Positions 26,255 to 38,492 of a DNA stretch of 64,000 bases are shown piece after piece. The notes under the pieces are model-generated. The model was given only the letters and a program-made list of their open reading frames with translations, made no database searches and had not been told where the DNA came from. The stretch spans positions 19,879,767 to 19,943,766 of the forward strand of contig NC_087171.1 in the NCBI RefSeq assembly GCF_035594125.1, written 5' to 3'. Position numbers and translations under genes: made by a program. Each line of letters starts with the position of its first letter. The first letter of the stretch is position 1. Origin of the DNA: Scylla paramamosain (lineage: Eukaryota > Arthropoda > Malacostraca > Decapoda > Portunidae).

Positions 26255-27373
26255 GTAAGAAAGAGGTCAAATATTTGTATGTGTTGTCTTTGCTCTTTTA
26301 ACATGCAGGCAGTTGAATGATTTCATTCATTCAAGAAGTAGTGTAGCCATGATGTTACAGGTTACTTGTGTGAAAGGTACAGGACATTGTTCGGTCTACT
26401 CCAGTAGCACGGCTTGAGAATAGATTGCTTATCAAGCATGGGTTTGAATATGGTAGTTTTAAAATATGTCTTTGTTCCAGTCAGGTTTGAGATGGACAAA
26501 ATTCCAATGCTTTAAATTCCAGTAATCAATAATTTTGGTACATGGAAGTATCTGTTCATTTTTTATACAAGCAAAATGTTCCTTGAGAATATACTGCTAA
26601 AGTGTTGTTACTAAAGTAAGTAAATATGGTTTTCTATAAATTCTAGGAAGATATAACTGCTTCTGGGGCAGACAGGCACAGCACTGACTGCACCAGACCA
26701 GCCCTGCCTTACCAGTAATGTTTGTCATTGGTATATAAAGGTATTCAAGAGATGGGAGAATGCACCCCTTGTATGTTTGCTAATCCAGTATTGATATAGG
26801 AACATAATACTGATGAGCACTATGGGTAAGGACTAAAAGCTAACCACACTGCATGTTATAACTTACCCTTGTAATTCATGTAACCTGAAATAATTCTAGC
26901 AGTTTGAAAGACAGTCTCCCAGGACAATATTGCCCAGAACAGTCCCATCCTAGGTCATTTATATATGTAGGAAGTTTCTTCCCAAAGGGCATGGCACCAA
27001 TTCATATGATAAAATTATGAAACTCCATAATTTCCTGGCCACGTGTTCTCACTGTAGTCGTGGAATCACTGTATGACTTCATATTACCTATGTTAGCCAC
27101 TCATCCTCTCTTAACATTTTCATAACTCACTAAACCATCTTTTAAAATCATTTCCAAGGCAAGAGACCTACCTTTTTTTCCTTTTTATTTCCATGGAACT
27201 GTTTTTTGAGCTGTGTGAATACAAGTTTACTTCTAAATCCGATGATGTATTGAATCTCCCAGACATTTTCAGTCACTTTCATGATTTTGTTGATAATTTA
27301 GTGTCCATACTTGGCATGCACAAGTACACCATCCGTCCTCTTGCTTGCACTTAGTCACACTAACCATTTATCT

Positions 27374-27452
<79 letters not shown>

Positions 27453-28876
27453 ATGTCAGAGTAAATGCAGGAATATCTGAACAGATCAGCTTCATCACAC
27501 CATGAGTGACAAATGGTTATTTCATATCATCAGTGGGAAATACATTTTGGTTTGTCATAAGTGCCTTGACAGTTTTTTAATTATAGATTATAATCGTCCA
27601 TGGTAATATAATGTTTATTTTGTATGCCAACAGGGGCACCTGGGGAGCGTGTTATGGCACACACCTGGGCTCTGTGATGCACGAGCTGGCCCACACCCTG
27701 GACCTGGGCCACACCCCACATGGTATTATGGCGCGTGGCTTTGAGGATCTGCACATCTTTTTCACCACCAGTAAACTTACCTCTGACTATCTTCCTCAGT
27801 CTCCCCACCATAGGTAAGATAAAGATGTTACTCATGGCAGATTATATTCTGAGCATTATTATTTTTCTCTCTCGGTTTTCATTCATAAGGAATACTTCTC
27901 ATCCCTTGTATCTTTTTACTCATTTGTACTAATGCTTACAGATCTACATTCTTCCTGTAATATGGACCACAATTGCACAGCGTAACTTTCAATATTTATT
28001 TATGTAACAGGTTGAGGCTCTTGTTAAGTTTAGACATCAGTCTCATCTCATTGTAGAAACAAGAATGCAGAAGACAGAGTTCCCAGTCTCCTTGGTGCAC
28101 CTTCTTTGTTGCCTTTACCAGGGATACCGTACTTCTCTAATGTAGCTGCTGTGTGTGACTAGGATATCCCAAGAGCCCCTGACAGACAAAAAAGGGAGTT
28201 CATGCTTTAATGGATCACATCTTGTTAATTAAATTTTTCTCAATTTTAGACAGAAACCTAATGCTGTACTTTCTTTTTGCAGTTCTGTAATGAGACAGTC
28301 CATGTCAAGTTCTCTCATCAAGGAATCCATCACCTTTACAACTGACTTTGTCCGCAAAATCCCTCTAGACAACATCAACATCACTGTAGCACCACCAAAG
28401 GAACCCTTGGCATCCAGTGGAGTGTACAGTCCTCCTGTGTTCACACGGAAATACCCCGGCAAAGTTTTTAATGCAAACTCTGGCTCAGCATCACCTCTTA
28501 CCATTGAAGAGACAGAACTGTCTTCACCCACCCAGAAGTCAACATGCACTCGTTCCCTCCTGAGTGCTCCATCCCCTAACATAGCCAATAGTTTGCTCAA
28601 CAACAATAGAAACCAAGACGATGGCAGCAAATGCCGAGCCTTTTGGGCAAGATCCAGTGCACTCCTGCTCGCCTTCCACAAGTGAGTCCCATAGTCTCTT
28701 AAAAAGAATTTCATCATGCTTTTTTATTTATATAAATAGATATATTGGTTGTACAAATTTATTGACCATTGTTTTACAGAATTTCGGTGAATTTCCCAAG
28801 AATTTATTCTTCTGGAGTGTGTATGGGAGGCACTGACTGCATGTTTACATGATAGGCTGTGGTGAGTGACTGTGGT

Positions 28877-28936
<60 letters not shown>

Positions 28937-30096
28937 TGTGTAAACTTTTTTGGGGCTAGGTATTATGACTATTGATTATTATCTATTCCAGCATAGATAA
29001 TCCATTAAACATGATTTTAATAATAATATTAGTAACAGAAACAGGAATAACAGTATTAATGTACTAGATAGTGATGCTGTCTTGAGAGAATCACAAGCCA
29101 TGGGTGGTGCAGTACTTGATCGGGTGCACAGTCGGGTACTTCAGTCATGCAGTACTTGGTGGGATACTTGAATGATGCAGTATTTATTTGGTGTGGTACT
29201 TGGATAATACATTGCTTGGTTGCAGTATGTACTTGGTGGGATGCTTGGGTGATGCAGTACTTGTGTTGGGTATGATTGGGGTGGTGGTGCTGGACAGTGC
29301 TTGATGGTATTGTCTCCAGCAATAATGGTGCAAACAGTTGGACCAGCAGATTGGTGTATGTGGCACCACCACAATCCAGTTTCAACTGTACCTCCCTTGT
29401 TCTCATTCATTCATTCACACAGACTACTAGGGAGAGTGGAAGGTAGGTGAATGATGACTGGGAACGAGAAGGGAGGGTTGAAACTGGGGTGTGATGATAC
29501 CACATATGCCAATCTGTTGGTCACCTGCTCGTATGGTTGTCACACCATTATTGCTGGAGACTGCACATGGACATTTGATGACATGGTGCCCACAGGTAGC
29601 AGCACACTTCTCACTGAAAAGATTATAAAAGTCAATAAGTGCCATATGAGAGATGGGTGATGCAGGTGGTAATAAAACACTATATTGCAGATGGCTCAAT
29701 ACTGTGACTGATGGGGAGGTCCCAGAACTGAAGGGGTAAGTCATCTTTGTATATTAATCTAGATTTAGATAAGGTTAAGCAGTTCATTCTTGTGACAAAT
29801 ATATATCTCACTGAGTTATCTAACCACAAAGTTTCTCCCTGCCACAAATGTTTTTATATTTGCCTGCTTGCAGATCTGTAGTGTGCAGCACTCCAGGGAT
29901 TCGAATTATTGAACTCCGAGACCTCCACACCATGGCCTTCCACCACTGGGAGTTTGTCACCAGACCTCCGCCTCCAGTGTTCCATCTGCCATGGGCTCAG
30001 GTCCCCCACTGGCCTTCTGACACCCACATTGAGGTTGTTGTAGAAGACACTCAAGGGAACTTACTCAAAGGCTGCTTCATGCCACGGCCTCTCTAA
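25428..30096 (+). CDS. metzincin-like zinc metallopeptidase (YIL108W/Metallopep-type), 5 coding exons
   Basis: The spliced CDS is 25428-26254, 27634-27813, 28283-28681, 29691-29735 and 29874-30096: 557 residues, with every junction a GT-AG intron in matching phase 2. Exon 3 of the transcript (second coding exon) holds HELAHTLDLGH at residues 292-302, an HExxHxxxxxH zinc site (H292, H296, H302; catalytic E293), followed by GIM at 306-308 as a possible Met-turn. That makes it metzincin-like. The surrounding sequence (FFGGTRFMNPDKHTLKTE before the site, RAFWARSSALLLAFHKWLN after it) resembles the putative peptidase family that includes yeast YIL108W; I assign this from memory of the family, without a search. 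No signal peptide or membrane segment is visible, so it is probably intracellular. The start ATG lies 8 bases after the acceptor TTGTTTCAG at 25420. Substrate and role are unknown. Confidence 0.85.
27378..27451 (+). repeat. (CT)37 microsatellite, intronic
   Basis: Lies in the intron just upstream (182 bp) of the catalytic exon of the metallopeptidase. Confidence 0.98.
27634..27813 (+). CDS. metallopeptidase coding exon 2: zinc-binding catalytic exon
   Basis: Acceptor GCCAACAG, donor CCATAG|GTAAGA. It encodes RGTWGACYGTHLGSVMHELA, then the rest of the HExxHxxxxxH site and TPHGIM. The exon is 180 bp and spliced in phase 2 on both sides, so skipping it would delete the catalytic centre without changing the frame. 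Confidence 0.9.
28283..28681 (+). CDS. metallopeptidase coding exon 3
   Basis: Acceptor CTTTTTGCAG, donor CCACAA|GTGAGT. It begins SSVMRQSMSSSLIKESI and ends CRAFWARSSALLLAFH. The middle is a Ser/Pro/Asn-rich, probably flexible stretch. Confidence 0.85.
28882..28933 (+). repeat. (AG)26 microsatellite, intronic
   Basis: Lies in the intron between metallopeptidase coding exons 3 and 4. Confidence 0.98.
29105..29275 (+). repeat. degenerate tandem repeat (GATGCAGTACTTGGTGGG units)
   Basis: About five units of roughly 28-40 bp, built around ATGCAGTACTTGGTGGGATA, lie next to the left arm of the intronic inverted repeat. Confidence 0.7.
29310..29562 (+). repeat. long near-perfect inverted repeat (hairpin), arms ~110 bp, loop ~28 bp
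   Basis: The left arm, 29310-29418, is the reverse complement of the right arm, 29447-29562, with scattered mismatches and a few small indels. Matching blocks include CACCATTATTGCTGGAGAC, CACATAYRCCAATCTGYTGG and GTTGAAACTGG. The arms are separated by about 28 bp. The unit sits inside the metallopeptidase intron, so its pre-mRNA could fold into a long hairpin. It may be a foldback element or a hairpin-RNA precursor. Confidence 0.85.
29691..29735 (+). CDS. metallopeptidase coding exon 4 (45 bp microexon)
   Basis: Acceptor ATATTGCAG, donor AAGGG|GTAAGT. With the split codon it reads KWLNTVTDGEVPELK, restoring an aromatic HKWLN motif across the junction. Its size and phases keep the frame if it is skipped. 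Confidence 0.75.
29874..30096 (+). CDS. metallopeptidase coding exon 5 with stop codon
   Basis: Acceptor GCTTGCAG. It encodes SVVCSTPGIRIIELRDLHTM and continues to ...LLKGCFMPRPL and TAA at 30094-30096. One base after the stop there is a donor-like G|GTCAGT. A polyadenylation signal AATAAA follows at 30218-30223. Confidence 0.85.
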
Positions 30097-30217
30097 GGTC
30101 AGTTTCAATGTAACTATGCATAGTGACTTCTTAACATTTTCCATGTTGTTCTTGCATTATAAAGCTCACGTCACGCCTGCTGTTGAATGCTGTAGGTTTT
30201 CCATTCTCTGTAAATAG

Positions 30218-30223
30218 AATAAA
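30218..30223 (+). terminator. AATAAA polyadenylation signal
   Basis: Canonical AATAAA 122 bp after the metallopeptidase stop codon, in the context AATAGAATAAAGTATA. Confidence 0.5.
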
Positions 30224-30371
30224 GTATATAAGAAGGTATTTTTGGTATGGGGTTAGATAAAATATAAGGTGTAGGAGACAGATGGGATAGATGTAGATAA
30301 ATAGAGGAATAGACATCTATAACACTTAACTAAAATAATCTATGTAAAAGCTTTTGGTACATTGTAATGCA

Positions 30372-30514
30372 CAGTCAGTTTTATAATGTGGTATGTGCAT
30401 TTCAGTCTGTGCATTTCAGTCAGTTTTATAATGTGGTATGTGCATTTCAGTCTGTGCATTTCAGTCAGTTTTATAATGTGGTATGTGCATTTCAGTCAGT
30501 TTTATAATGTGGTA
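30372..30514 (+). repeat. 45 bp tandem repeat, about 3.3 copies
   Basis: Units start CAGTCAGTTTTATAATGTGG at 30372, 30417, 30462 and 30493. The last interval is 31 bp because of a 14 bp deletion. Copies are essentially identical. Confidence 0.9.
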
Positions 30515-30748
30515 ACTAAAGGAAGTATTTTAAATACATAAACTCAATATATATTATGTCCAAAAGTTCCCTTGTGTGTAAAAATTCCAAACATTAATTT
30601 TCTGGATATACAGAATAAGAAAAGAGATGCAAGTATGTATGAAATATGACTTCACTTGCATTATAATTGTTAAACCAGGACATAAATGTACATAATCTAC
30701 GAATACCTGGAGTGATATGCAAACATTTTACAATTGTCTTTATTACAG

Positions 30749-30954
30749 ACATGCAGCTGGATGTTGTGGTCTCTGGACCTGATGACCAAGAATGGCATGG
30801 GGTTCAGATTTTGGCCACAGGACATGCAGGTGACTCAGCCAACCCAGCTGCCCACCTGCACCCCTCAAAGAATGATCAACAACTGAACACTTCAGGAACT
30901 CCAATGAGCTTCTCTCTAAATAGGAAAATATTGAATAACTCACCGCAGGCTTAA
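30749..30954 (+). CDS. possible extra 3' exon of the metallopeptidase gene
   Basis: It follows a good acceptor (TGTCTTTATTACAG at 30748) and stays open for 68 codons to TAA at 30952-30954: DMQLDVVVSGPDDQEWHGVQ and onward. Joined to the donor at 30097/30098, it lies in the same phase as the upstream CDS, but only beyond the TAA stop. It may be a 3' untranslated exon, an alternative C-terminus, or reached by stop-codon readthrough. The block has coding-like composition but no recognised domain. Confidence 0.35.
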
Positions 30955-31450
30955 TACCCAGGATAAGAATTAGGATCAAGGTTACATTACATGCCTCATA
31001 GTGTGTGCTGCCACAGAAATTATGAGTTTCTTGCCTTTAAATCTCAGTTAATTTATGTGTGTGTGTGTGTGTGTGTGTGTACGTAAACATGTGTAGGTGT
31101 GCACTTTAGTTTACATATACAGGGTTTGAGCCTAGCTCACTGTCATACATATTTACTTTCATACAATAAGCTCTTGTCTACACTATCTTCTAATCCATTC
31201 CATATGTATTTTGAAAGATTTTCTTCATTAAAGCATTTTTCACTAATAATCACCTGTCGACAATAATACTGCATAAATTGCTTAGGACAAAAATTATATT
31301 CAACTGCACACCACCTCACAAGAAGACATTATAACCTCAGTTCAGGCATGTCCTTGCTGGGCGCACAATATCTCTTCCTTTAATATCTTGGCCCCAAGTA
31401 GTGTGTGTCTGTTGTGACCATGTGGGTGTGCTTATCACACTTACACAAAA

Positions 31451-31564
31451 ACATTTTTAAAAAAGTGTTTATAGTTAACAAATGACCCTGACAAACAAAC
31501 ATCTTGAACATTTTTAAAAAAGTGTTTATAGTTAACAAATGACCCTGACAAACAAACATCTTGA
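31451..31564 (+). repeat. perfect 57 bp tandem duplication
   Basis: Two identical 57 bp copies starting ACATTTTTAAAAAAGTG, at 31451 and 31508. Confidence 0.95.
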
Positions 31565-33121
31565 GTATATCACTGAAGCAATAATTATATCACAAAATAC
31601 AGAGCTTAATTTAATGAAGGACAATGTATTTGCCACAATGCCAACAGACAGTTTGATACAGACTAATTGTTGCTTGGCATTTATGTATAATTTTTAAACA
31701 GTACTGTGAAGGTTGCATAATATTTGCCTTGTCTGACATTTATTATCCCTGAGTGAGCAAATCCATTCATCAAACTTCAAAGTATGATGGCAGCTATGAT
31801 GTCACGGCCTGGAATCTGTCCAATGCCTTGCTTTGACTTCATCCCACCACCCCTCCATTCCACATGTCACACAGTTGCATTTCCTGATGAAGGACAAGAC
31901 ACAGTACTTGGGATCCAGTTGTAGTTTTTTTCCCTTTAACTATTGACAATTAGAATTTTGAGAATTTGTTGGTTTCACATATAGCTTTGCAACCAAATAG
32001 CACTGACTTTAATCCCAAATTTGAGCGCTTTCAGGTTAGATAGAACTTTGATGACTGACAGACCAAGTGCATTTAATAATAAATATAATAATCATGGCCC
32101 CTTGTCATGCCTTAAAAGTATCCTGTCATATTTTCAAATAGTAGTGTGGAGTCTGTCTGTAACAGCAATGTGGTAAAATTTGAAAGTAAAACCATCACCA
32201 TTCAGTGAGAAATGGTCAAGAATTGATATAAGAAATCAACAGAAATACAAACATTCTGATTATCTTGAGTTATTTAAAAAAAAAAAACTGCTCAGGAGGC
32301 ATTGTGCTTCTACCATGTTAACATTGTCCCTTCTTGCTTCCAAGCTTCTTACTTTCTGTGCATAGCATAGTCAGCTGTTTTGCTCAAGTGCATTTCATGT
32401 AGCATCTCTTCATAGAGGCTGCTTGATTATTTTGAATATTATGAACAAGTCTCTTCCCTTCTTTCTAATATGACTAACTTTTTGTGTGTTTTCCAATCTG
32501 TGTTCTGATGCCTGGGACAATTATCTTTGCAGCTACATTCTGCAACTTACTGTTTATATTCACAGCATTTTCTGTGTATGTGAATGTGTGTGCCTGCAGG
32601 TTTTTATTTATTTATTTTCTTAATGGACATTCCAGAACTATTATGGATAAGAATTTAAATGTAACATAAATGAGCAAAATTTTTTTTTTATACTCTGCCA
32701 GTACTCTTTTGAGCAAGGCCTTATTATGCTCGTAAATAGGAAATTCAAGCAAATTTTTCATAAAGAATCAGTAAAGAAATTACAATATTAAAATGTTAAC
32801 ACTGAATCAAAAGTGATGATATATAATGAAATAGAATTATTCCATGCAACATAGCTTTAAATATATGAACATATTAATTTCTATATACCAGACTGACAAA
32901 GCCTCACAAAATGGAGGTAGCCAAAGTATTAAGTTTAACAAAATCTGTGATGCATGAGAGCAATCCAGAGCTCTAGTCAATTTTGTTTATTTAGGTATTA
33001 TTTATTATCTAGACCTCATTTCTTATTCTGGCTATAGTGAAATTAGAACTGCAATTCCTGGGTGTGTACTCAGTAGTCTAGTCAGTGACATTCTGTTCCT
33101 GCTCATTTAGTATTTACTTAT

Positions 33122-33183
33122 TTATTTTTCTGTACTTTTAAATTAATCTTCCTTATTTTTCTGTACTTTTAAATTAATCTTCC
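33122..33183 (+). repeat. perfect 31 bp tandem duplication
   Basis: Two identical units starting TTATTTTTCTGTACTTTT, at 33122 and 33153. Confidence 0.95.
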
Positions 33184-33223
33184 TTAATACTCATCCTAAG
33201 ATCTTTTCTTTGAATCTCTTCTA

Positions 33224-33254
<31 letters not shown>

Positions 33255-34115
33255 GAAAGATTTAAGTCATGTTTGTCGTGTCTTCATATTTCCTTTTATT
33301 CTCCTCATTTTCATTATCATAAATGTTCCTTGCTTGCACTACTTCCATGTCAAAGGTACACTTCTCAATATCAGCAAGGATGATGGTCTTTCTCTTTGCA
33401 GACCTTAACTTTCTCCCTATTCTTTATTTTTGCTCATGTTGACGGCTTTAATTCACTCAGTTTCTCCTTGTATGAAAATTTCTTTGAAATTTGCAACTAA
33501 AATGCTACTTCAGAAAGGCAGTTGTATCTCAGCTGCAAAATCAATCCATAACTGTATTAAAGACACTAAGCTTTAATAGTTTTTATTTCCTACCATTAAT
33601 TTAAATGTAGATCTTATTTCAATTTTTCTAAAACACTATGGCATTTCTTAACTTAATTTTCTCATTGTTACCTTTGTTGTTCACTGAAATAATGCTGTAA
33701 TTCAATGCAGCAAACTTTAACTGCAGAACTGTCTGTATAACAACTAGTCCCTCCAACACATCCAAGTAGGATATTGTGATCATACTTGTCACAGTCCTTC
33801 CCTGAACCTAACAGTAAAAAGTCTTGCTGATATTAGCTGTTCAATTTATAAGAACCATGTTAAACTTTATATAATTTATTTATTTCATGTGTTTGTGTGT
33901 GTGTTTGAAATTATATTACTTAAAATTTATTTTTATATAGTTAGTATGTGTAGTGCAGTGTGTGACATTTGAGTGTCTTTAGTTATGGTAAGTGCACCAT
34001 GCTGTACCTAACTGCCTGCAACAGTACCAATAGTTTTAAAAGTGCCTCAATGTAGATAATCATTTAAAAATTTTGTACTAAATTTCTTCCTAAGTTCTAT
34101 CAAATTCCTAAATAA

Positions 34116-34116
<1 letters not shown>

Positions 34117-34205
<89 letters not shown>
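34117..34205 (+). repeat. (TA)44 microsatellite
   Basis: Uninterrupted TA array, self-complementary. Confidence 0.98.
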
Positions 34206-34208
<3 letters not shown>

Positions 34209-36767
34209 TATTAAATTGTCAGCCTAGCAGTCTGTGTATATATATGTGTTACTTTGAGATGAGTTGAAATGCTTTCTTTCCTTTTTAGTCTACTCATACA
34301 CCAGCAATATATATATTTCTTGATACCATGACAAAAATATAATCATAATTATTTCTTATAAATAAATATTAAAGATATATAGAATAAAATCTTACACATA
34401 TACTCTTCCAATGCTAGGAAACATTTTGTAACGTAAGATAGAGTTTGGTATGTTGGCTGTTGATCAGTGTTACATCTGTGAGTGTATAGTATTTGGAAAA
34501 GTAAAACATTTCAAGCTTTATGTGTAACACTACTGCAAATTTATGGAATGCCTTACACTCACAACTGTCTAGAGACAAGGTGATAGATTGCTTCCTGTTG
34601 TCATGTGATCTGTACACTTGTGTAGGATGTAAACATTACCATGTGGTATTTTATTAGCTTCCTCTACTGAAAATATAAAGCATCTTCTGTATCAGTGACG
34701 AAATCCATCCATTTGAACCTCTCATTATAAAATTATCTGTTATGCAAAGTACCTCAATACTAGTACCACTGCTACTGCAATATATGACAATACCATAAAG
34801 TAATTAATCTATGTAATCTCAAATTTAAAGTATTTTACACATTAATTCCAATGAATACTCATGTAAATCCTGTAAACCTGTGATAGAATAAAGAGCTGTT
34901 GCTGCAGGATATTGCAAGCTTACTCTGCTATCAATATACCTACTATGTATCACTATGTATCCTTATGCAGCATAATGGTTTTACATATTTGTGTAAAAGT
35001 TTCCACAGGCTGAGGGTGAAAATCTTTCATCCAAAATCAAGAATATAAAGCTGTCAAGAATATAAAGCTGAAAGTTTTCTATTTGATTACCTGTGAAGAA
35101 TTTCTCCTAATTGCAGGGAAATGATTGTTTGATTGTTATTGTAGGGCAATGGTTGTCAAACTGAGGTTTTGGAGTCCTGATTAGTTTGTCACTAATGCAA
35201 GTAATGAGTACATGGAAAAATGTGGTTTATTTGATTAACTTTTACCTTACCTGCTTTCAACTGCTTATTTACATAAACACATCTGTGTGACATTCAACTC
35301 CATCACTGGAGATGTGACCTGTCTACAGTCATGTGTGTTTATGTAAATGTTTTTGGTTTCCACAATTTTTCCAAAAGGTAAATGCTGATATTTTCTCCAT
35401 ATTAACATCTTTGAAGATTGGCTTAGGGTAAGGGAAATTGGTAATGTGAATGGAAAGTCTTATATATATATTTTAGGGAGAAACAAGAGCATCATAAGTA
35501 ACCAATCAGATGCCATGCAGCAAGAGGAGGAGAAACAGGTGTGGCTTCTAGATCTACTTGAATAAAATTCAGAACTAGAAGTCTTATGAGTTATGAGAAA
35601 ATGTTGAAATTTTCTGGCATTCTTGACATGACTGCCATTACTGATGACAAAGTCAAATTCCTGTATCTCTGCATCTCAAAAATGATTTTGCTGTGAAAGG
35701 CTTTAGTGAAAAAGTGATTCCTTAACAAATCAATGCAATACTCACACCTGTCCAGCTTGATGAAAGCACACTCATTATCCTCTTGTTTCTTCATGGGAAT
35801 CTGGGTTTTCCATGTTTTCTGAAAAGGGTAAAGCCAACATTAGTTGTATGTAACTTGGGCACATCAAATTAGTGACTCCATTTTTCATGTCCACTGACTA
35901 AAGTAAACAATGTTGTCCATTAATGTTACATGGATATACTTATGTTCTGACTGATGACTATCAATACTTAATTAAAGGGAGAACATTTATTTCTAGTACC
36001 TGTGATGGACTCGGAGAAAAATAATGGAATCCATGGGAATGTCTTCCTGATGGGGGAAATGAAAGCCAACATTATCTAGAATAACTGATAAGTATCAATG
36101 TGCTTGAAATGTATGTTGCGTATTTACAACATAAATATGAAATGCAGTAGTAAAGTTATGTTTCTAATTGTGCTATTATGAATGTTATGGAAGAACAGGC
36201 CACCCTCCTGGGGAAGAGTCTGTAGGAGGGGCATCAGATTATAGATACATAGATGTGGATGTTTAAGGAAAATAGTATTATACTTCCATAATTAACCTAA
36301 CTAAGTGAATGTTAGTTATTTTGAGATGCGGTGCAAGACCTAACTTTTCAGTCATATGCCTGCAGCTTAGTTTTTAAAATTGGAAAATAATATAAATAAT
36401 TAATTTCTTTGAGTTATTAAAATTTGTACATGAATGAAGCCTTTCAATTTAGCTATAGCATTGCTAGTAAAAATGAAATTATCAGATCTTATTAACTTAT
36501 TAACAAGTTGAAATGTTCAATTTGTATTGATATTTGGTGTTTGAAAGGTGTTTCCTAAAGGTTCCATTGTAAAATTATTCGAGATATGATTAGCCAAAAG
36601 CAATGGTAACGCTTGAACACATGCACAACACACATCTCAGCACAGAATTTATTGTTGCATTTACCATACTGCTTGAACACTCACAACACCAGTACACCAA
36701 GTTCTTTGTAACGTGCCGATACACAAATTCAAATGAGGCTTGCACAGTCATACAAAATATAGAGTAG

Positions 36768-36809
<42 letters not shown>

Positions 36810-37004
36810 AATCTATAAAGTCAGAATTGAACCAATATCATCTAAGATACCGTGTATGTTCAGAGAGCTAAATGGAATTGTTTCAAATAAAGAATGTTAC
36901 ACAGCTATAAATCTTGTTATAGAATCAAAACCTTTACATTAGAAGCTCACTATAACATTTGTGTACTACATGACGGCCTGGCTGAAACTGGGAAGAATAG
37001 TAAT

Positions 37005-37246
37005 AAAAGGAAAATTTTCTGCACGTTTTCTCTTTCTTTAACCTATTTTCAATAAAACAATGAATATTACTGATATTACTAACGGCTCAAGATGTCCATC
37101 AAACTGTGGGATGAATAGTAAGAAAAGGGAAACTTTCTGCATGTTTTTTTTTTCTTTAACCTAAACATTTTCTATAAAACAACATGAATTATTACTCATT
37201 ATTACTGATATTACTTATGGCTCAAGAGGTCCATCAAATTGTGGCA
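37005..37246 (+). repeat. diverged ~115 bp tandem duplication
   Basis: Two copies share GGRAAAYTTTCTGCAYGTTT, CTTTAACCTA, ACTGATATTACT and GGCTCAAGAKGTCCATCAAA blocks in the same order. The second copy carries a T-run and small insertions. Confidence 0.85.
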
Positions 37247-38391
37247 CTTTATCATAGCGAGAGTTAATGCTTAGAGGTTTCTTGCCTTTACTGACGATTA
37301 GATTTCCAAGTGTAGACCCTTTATTGATATCAACTTGTAACTTGGTGGCTAGATTACGTATTACAACAGCGGTTTACGTTCACACTTGTATTTGTAGCCT
37401 ATACAGTCTCTGCCAACACGCAGCCTAACAGCATGGTAGGCTGGCAACGAATGGAGCGTTGCGAAATCACTATTTGATACGTCTCACGTCTCGCTATCAT
37501 GACACGTAAACTTCGAAGCTTTTTTTTCTTTCTTGAAAGGACAAGAAACAGTCGGACAGCTTTCGTTTTGTTGAGCCCTGTTAGGCAGTACAGCGTTAGT
37601 GCAGAGCGTGGCACCAATGCAGTGCGGTGAAGAGCACATGGAATCGAGTACTCACTGCTTTTTTGTCATTAAAATAAGCAATAATAAGCGACGGAGAAAA
37701 AATGGATAACGAATTATAGTTAATCTGATTTATCTTCCCGAAAATAACACCGGACAAGATGTGTTGCTAACGATTAGTTGAAATGTTTCACACGTTACAC
37801 CAACAGGACGCTGCAGCAAGTCAATGTCAATGATTGTTTGATTTGTATCAATCCATTTGCAACCAATCACATCTCATATTTTACTTTGAGCGCGAATCAG
37901 CTAGCTTGGGGGTGGGCTAGGCACTGGCCTGTGGTCAAGTATTCCTCATGCACCTACTTGGAATCAATGTACACACACACACCCTCATGAACCTCATGGA
38001 TCTCCAGGTAATCATATACTGATATACCTTGATTTTGATCTAGGCTACAATGATACAAGTCTAACACTAAGCAAGCGGAGTCACGGCCCGATAACAAGAA
38101 ACTACAGCTTTGAAACTGAAAAGGTCTCTTACCTCTTTTGACAGCCATCTCTCCATGTGCAGAGCCTCTGACGTTGTTATGGAGTCACTTGGGAATCGGT
38201 TATCCTTGGAAAGCACTAATTGCGTATTGCAAGGAGCGAATACGTGACCGTGTTAGCGCTAACCCAGAGCCTCCGCATTACTCAGCCTAACGGTAGAGCG
38301 AGCTAGCAGCGATTGGTTCGTCACGGCCGGAGTCGCCGCATTCGAAACGTCTCGTCACGTCATAATGGAACGCGGGAGCAATCCAAGTAAA

Positions 38392-38492
<101 letters not shown>

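Larger units (their letters stand above)
31000..38390. other. long gene-free AT-rich region
   Basis: Only short open frames occur and no domains were seen. It contains (GT)n arrays at 31056-31081 and 33224-33248, several local tandem duplications, a (TA)44 array, a (GA)17 array at 36772-36806, and a GC-richer patch at 38150-38380 with TGACG and CCAAT-like elements that could be a promoter of unknown target. Confidence 0.55.
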
